From an uncultured Spirochaetaceae bacterium (lineage in GTDB: Bacteria; Spirochaetota; Spirochaetia; Sphaerochaetales; Sphaerochaetaceae), in contig CALXYL010000012.1 in NCBI GenBank assembly GCA_944392985.1, positions 1-64,000 of the forward strand: a stretch of 64,000 bases of DNA, in the 5' to 3' direction. The notes below the pieces were generated by a model that was given only the letters and a program-made list of their open reading frames with translations, did not search any database and had not been told where the DNA came from. Position 1 is the first letter of the stretch. Each line of letters opens with the position of its first letter. The position numbers were made by a program, and so were the translations under genes. This document shows, piece after piece, positions 59,840 to 64,000 of this stretch.

Positions 59840-60769
59840 ATGAAAAGAATAGCGGTTATCGGTAGTTTCGTTGTTGATCTGATGGCTCGTACGCCTCATC
59901 TTCCCGTACCAGGCGAGACAGTGAAAGGTTCATTCTTCCGCATGGGACCAGGAGGAAAGGGATACAATCAGGCTGTTGCAGCTGCAAAAGCTGGAGGAAA
60001 TGTTTTCTTTTCAACCAAAACAGGAACGGACAGTTTTGCTGATATCCTTTCCGATTCGATGAAGGATTCTGGAATCAGCGACAGCTTGGTTTTCCATGAT
60101 AAGGACAATGGAACAGGTATTGCCCTCATTTCCGTTGATGAGGTGACCAGCCAGAATGAGATTGTCGTTGTTTCAGGTGCCTGCGGTACGATAACTGAGG
60201 AAGAGGTGAATCAGATGTTCCAGCATCTTGATGGGGTGGCGTATCTGCTTATCCAGCTGGAAATCAATCTTGATGCGATTGAGATGATTATTGAACGAGC
60301 TTATAGCAGGGGAATCAGAATCATACTCAATCCAGCCCCCGTCCAGCCTGTATCTGATGAAATTCTCTCCAGACTCTATGCAATCACTCCGAATGAGGTG
60401 GAAGCACAGATACTTTCCTCAATCGCCTATGATCAGCCATCTGATTGCTGTAGGATTGCAGACTACTTCATGGCTAGAGGTGTTCAGAATGCTGTAATCA
60501 CTCTTGGTAGCAGTGGAGTGTATGCAAAGACAGAAGAAGAGGAAAGGTTCTTAAGCAACTATAAGGATATTGCTGTGGTTGACACAACAGGTGCAGGAGA
60601 TGCATTCAGCGGTGGTCTCCTTACGGCATTAGGCAAGGGTTATGATTTTATGGATGCGGTGGAATATGCCAATGTCGTATCAAATCTCTCCGTGACGAGA
60701 ATCGGGACTTCCCCAGCGATGCCCAGCGCCGCGGAGATTGACGATTTCATCAGAACCCACAAAGGATAG
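59840..60769 (+). CDS. PfkB-family sugar kinase (ribokinase-like)
   Basis: A 309-aa ribokinase-fold kinase. Signature 1 is GPGGKGYNQAVAAAKAGG and signature 2 is VVDTTGAGDAFSGGLLTALG with the catalytic Asp. The start IAVIGSFVVDLMARTPHLPV is typical of ribokinases. It ends the locus C operon. With FucI as divergent partner it is a candidate kinase for D-ribulose or a related ketose, but ribokinase-like proteins vary in substrate and this is not proved. Confidence 0.9.
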   Translation: MKRIAVIGSFVVDLMARTPHLPVPGETVKGSFFRMGPGGKGYNQAVAAAKAGGNVFFSTKTGTDSFADILSDSMKDSGISDSLVFHDKDNGTGIALISVDEVTSQNEIVVVSGACGTITEEEVNQMFQHLDGVAYLLIQLEINLDAIEMIIERAYSRGIRIILNPAPVQPVSDEILSRLYAITPNEVEAQILSSIAYDQPSDCCRIADYFMARGVQNAVITLGSSGVYAKTEEEERFLSNYKDIAVVDTTGAGDAFSGGLLTALGKGYDFMDAVEYANVVSNLSVTRIGTSPAMPSAAEIDDFIRTHKG

Positions 60770-60817
60770 ATCTGACTGCGGGGTTGACGAAGAAGCGGGT
60801 TTAATTCTTTGATCTCC

Positions 60818-60846
60818 TTGTACTGAATGCTCCTGTATGCTAGATT
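60818..60846 (+). promoter_or_regulatory. Promoter of the ABC-F gene
   Basis: TTGTAC (60818-60823), a 17-base spacer and TAGATT (60841-60846) would start transcription near 60853, giving a leader of about 65 bases before the ABC-F start. Confidence 0.5.
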
Positions 60847-60865
60847 GCAGGAAACGGAGGCTGGA

Positions 60866-60892
60866 ATGTCATCAATCTACAAGAATAACTGA
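60866..60892 (+). CDS. Leader peptide upstream of ABC-F gene
   Basis: An 8-codon frame, MSSIYKNN, has its own GGAGG (60856-60860) with ideal 5-base spacing, and ends 25 bases before the ABC-F start. Leader peptides of this type sense ribosome stalling by antibiotics and control ABC-F, Erm and similar genes. Role here is inference from position and the pairing described for 60871-60908. Confidence 0.5.
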   Translation: MSSIYKNN

Positions 60893-60908
60893 GCGCTTGA
60901 TTTTCTTG
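60871..60908 (+). promoter_or_regulatory. Alternative RNA pairings over the leader peptide and ABC-F ribosome site
   Basis: ATCAA (60871-60875) can pair with TTGAT (60897-60901), and CAAGAA (60880-60885) with TTCTTG (60903-60908), which includes the first base of the ABC-F GGAGG (60908-60912). The two pairings cross and so exclude each other, as expected for translational attenuation. Confidence 0.4.
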
Positions 60909-60917
60909 GAGGTGATG

Positions 60918-62426
60918 ATGTTTCTGCATCTTGATCGTATTTCATTCTCATACCCTGGATCAGGGAATGTGCTGTTCTCTGATTTCTCCTTATCATTCTC
61001 AGATGGCTGGACTGTGATAGCTGGCGCGAATGGAACGGGAAAAAGCACGCTTGCTTCCATTGCAGCAGGGCTTATCGTTCCTGACTCAGGCAGCGTCAGG
61101 GCCGGCGGTGATGTGATTCTGTGCCCACAGGTGTTCACGGGTCTCTCTCCATATGACTGGAGCGATATCTTCTCTGGTGATAACCATGTCGGAAGGCTCA
61201 AATCTGCGCTTGCGCTTTCAGATAGCATGATAGAAAGGGAGGAGACGCTTTCAGGTGGGGAGAGGAAAAGACTGCAGCTGCTTGCGGCGCTCTCACATTC
61301 TCCTGGAATACTGATTCTCGATGAGCCAACCAACCATCTTGACTCATACAGCCGTGATCTTATGATCAACGCGCTTTGGTCATTCGATGGTCTTGGTGTG
61401 GTTGTTTCGCATGACAGGGCATTCTCTTCAGCTCTTTCGTCTCGGACAGTGCTTCTTTCACGCAGCAGCGATGGTGTTGCCGCTGAGGACATCCCTCTTC
61501 CCCTTCCACAGGCGCTGGATGAAAGCGATCGGAGGAGAAAGGCAGGACGAGATACATATGATGGGCTTCTTGCTGGTTTATCAGCGGAGAACAGGATAGT
61601 ACAGCGCCTAAGGGAAAGGAGCAGGGCAAAGCAGAAAGATCTGTCGAAGCGTGGAATAGACCGCAATGACCATGATGCCAAGGCCAGGATAGATAGCGCG
61701 CGCCTTACAGGCAAGGATGCTTCGCTTGATGGGGCCATGAGGAATCATATGTCGCATTCAGCTCAGCTCGAGGATAAGCTCAATTCTATCGGGAAGCCAC
61801 TTCTTAGGAAGGAGGGACTGTCGCTGATGGGAGGAATGCGCGTTCCGCTCCTCTCCTTTCCTGAGAGTGTCATCCAGCGTGGTGATTATTCGCTTTCCAT
61901 ACCTGCCCTTTCCATAGCACCTGGCTCCCATATCGCCATAAAAGGCAGGAATGGAAGCGGAAAGACCCTCTTCCTTGAAGCCTTCTACAGACACCTCGTC
62001 AGCCAGGGAAAGGATCGCTTCGTCCTCTATATTCCACAGGAAACCAGCGAGGAGGAGAAAGGACGCCTCCTCAGGGCTTTTGATTCGCTTGAGGATTATG
62101 AGAAGGGTGCTGTGCTTTCCGATATGTTCCGGCTGGGTTCAGAACCTGCAGCATTGTCCTCTTCATCATCCCCAAGTCCAGGAGAAATGAAGAAGCTCGC
62201 TCTTGCGCTGTCCCGGAGGGAGGGCCGCTCTGTATTGCTGATGGATGAGCCGACAAACCATCTGGATATAGTATCGATGCGGATACTTGAGAAGATGATC
62301 AGAGAGGACGGAAGGGACATGACAGTGCTTCTCGTAAGTCATGATGATGCCTTCCTTTCTGCCTGTACCGATCATGTCTGGCAGGTGGAGAGAACCGGCA
62401 ATTCAGGAAGGCTTCTGAGTTTCTAA
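60918..62426 (+). CDS. ABC-F subfamily ATPase, probable ribosome-protection type
   Basis: A 502-aa soluble protein with two ATPase domains and no membrane helices. The first has GANGTGKST, signature LSGGERKRLQL and ILDEPTNHLDS. The second has GRNGSGKTL, signature SPGEMKKLALALS and LLMDEPTNHLDIVS. A basic, helical linker (about residues 215-295) joins them. Length near 500 aa and the SPGE signature are closer to antibiotic-resistance ABC-F proteins (Vga/Lsa-like) than to EttA or Uup. The start is ATG 60918 because GGAGG ends 5 bases upstream. A leader peptide precedes it. Confidence 0.87.
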   Translation: MFLHLDRISFSYPGSGNVLFSDFSLSFSDGWTVIAGANGTGKSTLASIAAGLIVPDSGSVRAGGDVILCPQVFTGLSPYDWSDIFSGDNHVGRLKSALALSDSMIEREETLSGGERKRLQLLAALSHSPGILILDEPTNHLDSYSRDLMINALWSFDGLGVVVSHDRAFSSALSSRTVLLSRSSDGVAAEDIPLPLPQALDESDRRRKAGRDTYDGLLAGLSAENRIVQRLRERSRAKQKDLSKRGIDRNDHDAKARIDSARLTGKDASLDGAMRNHMSHSAQLEDKLNSIGKPLLRKEGLSLMGGMRVPLLSFPESVIQRGDYSLSIPALSIAPGSHIAIKGRNGSGKTLFLEAFYRHLVSQGKDRFVLYIPQETSEEEKGRLLRAFDSLEDYEKGAVLSDMFRLGSEPAALSSSSSPSPGEMKKLALALSRREGRSVLLMDEPTNHLDIVSMRILEKMIREDGRDMTVLLVSHDDAFLSACTDHVWQVERTGNSGRLLSF

Positions 62427-62507
62427 GCATCCTGCAGCATTGGAATATCATAGGAGAGGGGAGGTTCAGACTCTCTTGTGGATATTCTGAAAAAGCCTTG
62501 TTTCTTG

Positions 62508-62575
62508 GATCTGATTCAGATCAGAGGCTTGTCGTCGGGGCAATCATGCTTCGCCTCGCTGGATTTTGCTATACT
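62508..62575 (+). promoter_or_regulatory. Palindrome and extended -10 promoter before the GrpB-family gene
   Basis: GATCTGA-T-TCAGATC (62508-62522) is a perfect 7-bp inverted repeat. An extended -10, TGCTATACT (TATACT at 62570-62575), lies about 36 bases before the gene. No good -35 was seen. Confidence 0.4.
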
Positions 62576-62610
62576 GTCTGGATATACATAGGAAAATCGT
62601 GGAGAAGTCG

Positions 62611-63132
62611 ATGCATCTTGGACTTGAAAGAGGAAAAACGGAATTGCTCTCCCATGATAACGAAAGGGGATCTGCGGCAGAAAAGGCAATCAGGATCTTA
62701 TGGAAAGTCATTCCTGAGGCTAGGGATATCCAGCACGTAGGAAGTACAGCCATAGAATCAATAGATGCAAAGCCTATTGTGGATATAGCCGTATCGCTTG
62801 ATGATGTTCAATCAGTAACTTCACACATCGATGAATTGGCTGAATACGGGATATTTTACCGGGGAATTGATGTCCCCGAGCAGATTCTCTTCATAATAGG
62901 AGAGGGGAACATACGTACTCATCATATCCATATTGTGAAATGGCATGGGAAGGCATGGGATAACTATATGATTTTCCGTGACTATCTGAATTCCCATCCG
63001 GACAAAGCTGCTGAATATGAAAAGCTGAAGAAACAGCTTGCAGCTTCTTTCCCGGATAACCGTAGAGCCTATACGGAGGGAAAAGCTGGATTCATCGAGA
63101 AGATCATTGCTGAAGCCCGGGAACACTTCTGA
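62611..63132 (+). CDS. GrpB-family protein (UPF0157, nucleotidyltransferase fold)
   Basis: A 173-aa protein. The family core is IQHVGSTAIESIDAKPIVDI (about residues 45-64), a nucleotidyltransferase-like GS motif with paired acidic residues, followed by THHIHIVKWHGKAWDNYMIF. Biochemical function is not established; the family is often linked to CoaE or resistance-like nucleotidyltransferases. The start is ATG 62611 with GGAG 7 bases upstream; the frame is open further upstream through the promoter. Monocistronic. Confidence 0.87.
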   Translation: MHLGLERGKTELLSHDNERGSAAEKAIRILWKVIPEARDIQHVGSTAIESIDAKPIVDIAVSLDDVQSVTSHIDELAEYGIFYRGIDVPEQILFIIGEGNIRTHHIHIVKWHGKAWDNYMIFRDYLNSHPDKAAEYEKLKKQLAASFPDNRRAYTEGKAGFIEKIIAEAREHF

Positions 63133-63264
63133 ACATATCTTCGGTGATGTGTGACGGAAAGAGGCGGGGTAGTGATGCTCCGCCTCGCTCAGATTGAACT
63201 CGTAAGAGTGGCTGAAGAATCAGAACACACACCACATTGATTAACGATGAACTCAACCAATGGT

Positions 63265-63294
63265 TTGTTTAACTCAGAAGGCAAAACACATAAT
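63265..63294 (+). promoter_or_regulatory. Promoter of the XRE-family gene
   Basis: TTGTTT (63265-63270), 18 bases and CATAAT (63289-63294). AACTC occurs twice nearby (63251 and 63271) as a possible operator repeat. A GC-rich stem GAGGCGG / CCGCCTC at 63161-63186 after the GrpB gene may be a terminator but has no U-run. Confidence 0.45.
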
Positions 63295-63332
63295 ATTGAA
63301 ACCGGGGAACGGAAAGTTCCCTTGGAGAGCAA

Positions 63333-63944
63333 ATGATTGATCAGATAAAAACAGGAAAATTCGTCGCAGCCAAAAGAAAGGAGAAATCCCTTACTCAGGC
63401 TGAAGTTGCTGAGAGATTGGGTATAACAGACAGGGCTGTATCAAAATGGGAGAGGGGACTCGCCCTTCCTGATGCATCCATAATGCTGGATTTGTGCAGT
63501 ATTCTGGGTATCAGTATCACGGAACTGCTCACGGGAGAAGAGGCAATGGAAGAGGACTATAAGGTCAAAGCGGAAAAACTCATTCTTGAGATAAGGGAGA
63601 AGGAAGAGGAGAACAATAGGTATCTGCTCAGACTTGAGACAGTTATAGGTGTTCTTGCCACTGTCTCTGCCCTCACAATCATATTCACAGCGGCATTCCT
63701 GGCTCCAGGAACCGTACTTATGTCTTTCCTGGTTCTGATTGCGCTCTTGATACTCTTTGTAGGGATATACTTTGCATTGAACATCGAGCGGGATGCAGGA
63801 TACTACGAATGTAGATCCTGCCATCATAGATACGTTCCAGATTTCAGCCGTGTCGTCATGGCGATGCATATTGGAAGATCCCGTCTGATGAAATGCCCTG
63901 AGTGCGGAAAGAGGACATGGCAGAAGAAGGTTCTTTCAAGATAG
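63333..63944 (+). CDS. Membrane-anchored XRE-family regulator with C-terminal zinc ribbon
   Basis: A 203-aa protein in three parts. Residues 1-68 are a Cro/XRE helix-turn-helix (LTQAEVAERLGITDRAVSKW). Residues about 90-142 form two membrane helices (VIGVLATVSALTIIFTAAFL, then VLMSFLVLIALLILFVGIYF). Residues about 150-203 hold two CxxC pairs, YECRSCHHR and KCPECGKRTW, a likely zinc ribbon. The layout suggests a membrane-tethered regulator that may respond to envelope or metal signals. The remaining 56 bases of the window contain no gene. Confidence 0.85.
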   Translation: MIDQIKTGKFVAAKRKEKSLTQAEVAERLGITDRAVSKWERGLALPDASIMLDLCSILGISITELLTGEEAMEEDYKVKAEKLILEIREKEEENNRYLLRLETVIGVLATVSALTIIFTAAFLAPGTVLMSFLVLIALLILFVGIYFALNIERDAGYYECRSCHHRYVPDFSRVVMAMHIGRSRLMKCPECGKRTWQKKVLSR

Positions 63945-64000
63945 GTTTATCTTGTCCATGATCAGGCATGGAAATAATCAAGGATTGTTCCTGTAGGCGA

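Overview
The window looks like chromosomal DNA of a host-associated spirochaete, tentatively of the Sphaerochaeta type. The evidence is gene content only: periplasmic sugar-binding proteins that mature at FAGGAGE-like sites, YesM/YesN-type sensor systems beside sugar importers, a short histone-H1-like protein, acetate kinase with a long C-terminal tail, and dense, tightly overlapping operons. No rRNA, tRNA, CRISPR array, transposase or phage gene was seen.

Positions 1-10.7 kb carry mostly housekeeping genes: ackA, an exported protein of unknown function, a MurB homologue with changed active-site residues, cysS followed by an ECF sigma/anti-sigma pair, glgA and valS. From 10.8 to 24.4 kb lies carbohydrate locus A. 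It has two response regulators and a YesM-type kinase, a serine hydrolase, a cupin, a binding protein with two permeases, a giant cytoplasmic protein (LamG-like, predicted alpha-helical toroid, CARDB-like), a TIM-barrel isomerase and a DlgD/YiaK-type reductase.

From 24.5 to 35.6 kb lies locus B: acid-sugar kinase (DUF1537), an LplA/YtcQ-type importer, a sialidase-fold hydrolase, an iron alcohol dehydrogenase, a DHDPS/NAL-family lyase, PdxA2 and a PrpR-like regulator whose AAA+ domain is degenerate. Together these can be read as a route from a glycosidically bound 3-deoxy-2-ulosonic or ulosaric acid to pyruvate plus a four-carbon acid, and on to dihydroxyacetone phosphate and CO2. From 35.5 to 46.3 kb are a 1,3-diaminopropane gene pair, the histone-like gene with a striking dyad at its promoter, a glycosyltransferase, an exported protein, a U32 peptidase, lon and an acyl-CoA synthetase.

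From 47.2 to 60.8 kb lies locus C: fucI and a LacI regulator, divergent from an importer operon that repeats the order sialidase-fold hydrolase, iron alcohol dehydrogenase, DHDPS-family lyase, and then adds an SGNH esterase, a zinc dehydrogenase, a nitroreductase and a PfkB kinase. The repeated three-gene module is the most interesting signal in the window. The known chemistry of the families suggests breakdown of Dha-like (locus B) and Kdo-like (locus C) sugars, such as those in rhamnogalacturonan II side chains; the substrates are inference. None of the three importers has its ATPase in the window. The last 3 kb hold an ABC-F protein with an apparent leader-peptide attenuator, a GrpB-family protein and a membrane-anchored XRE regulator with a zinc ribbon.
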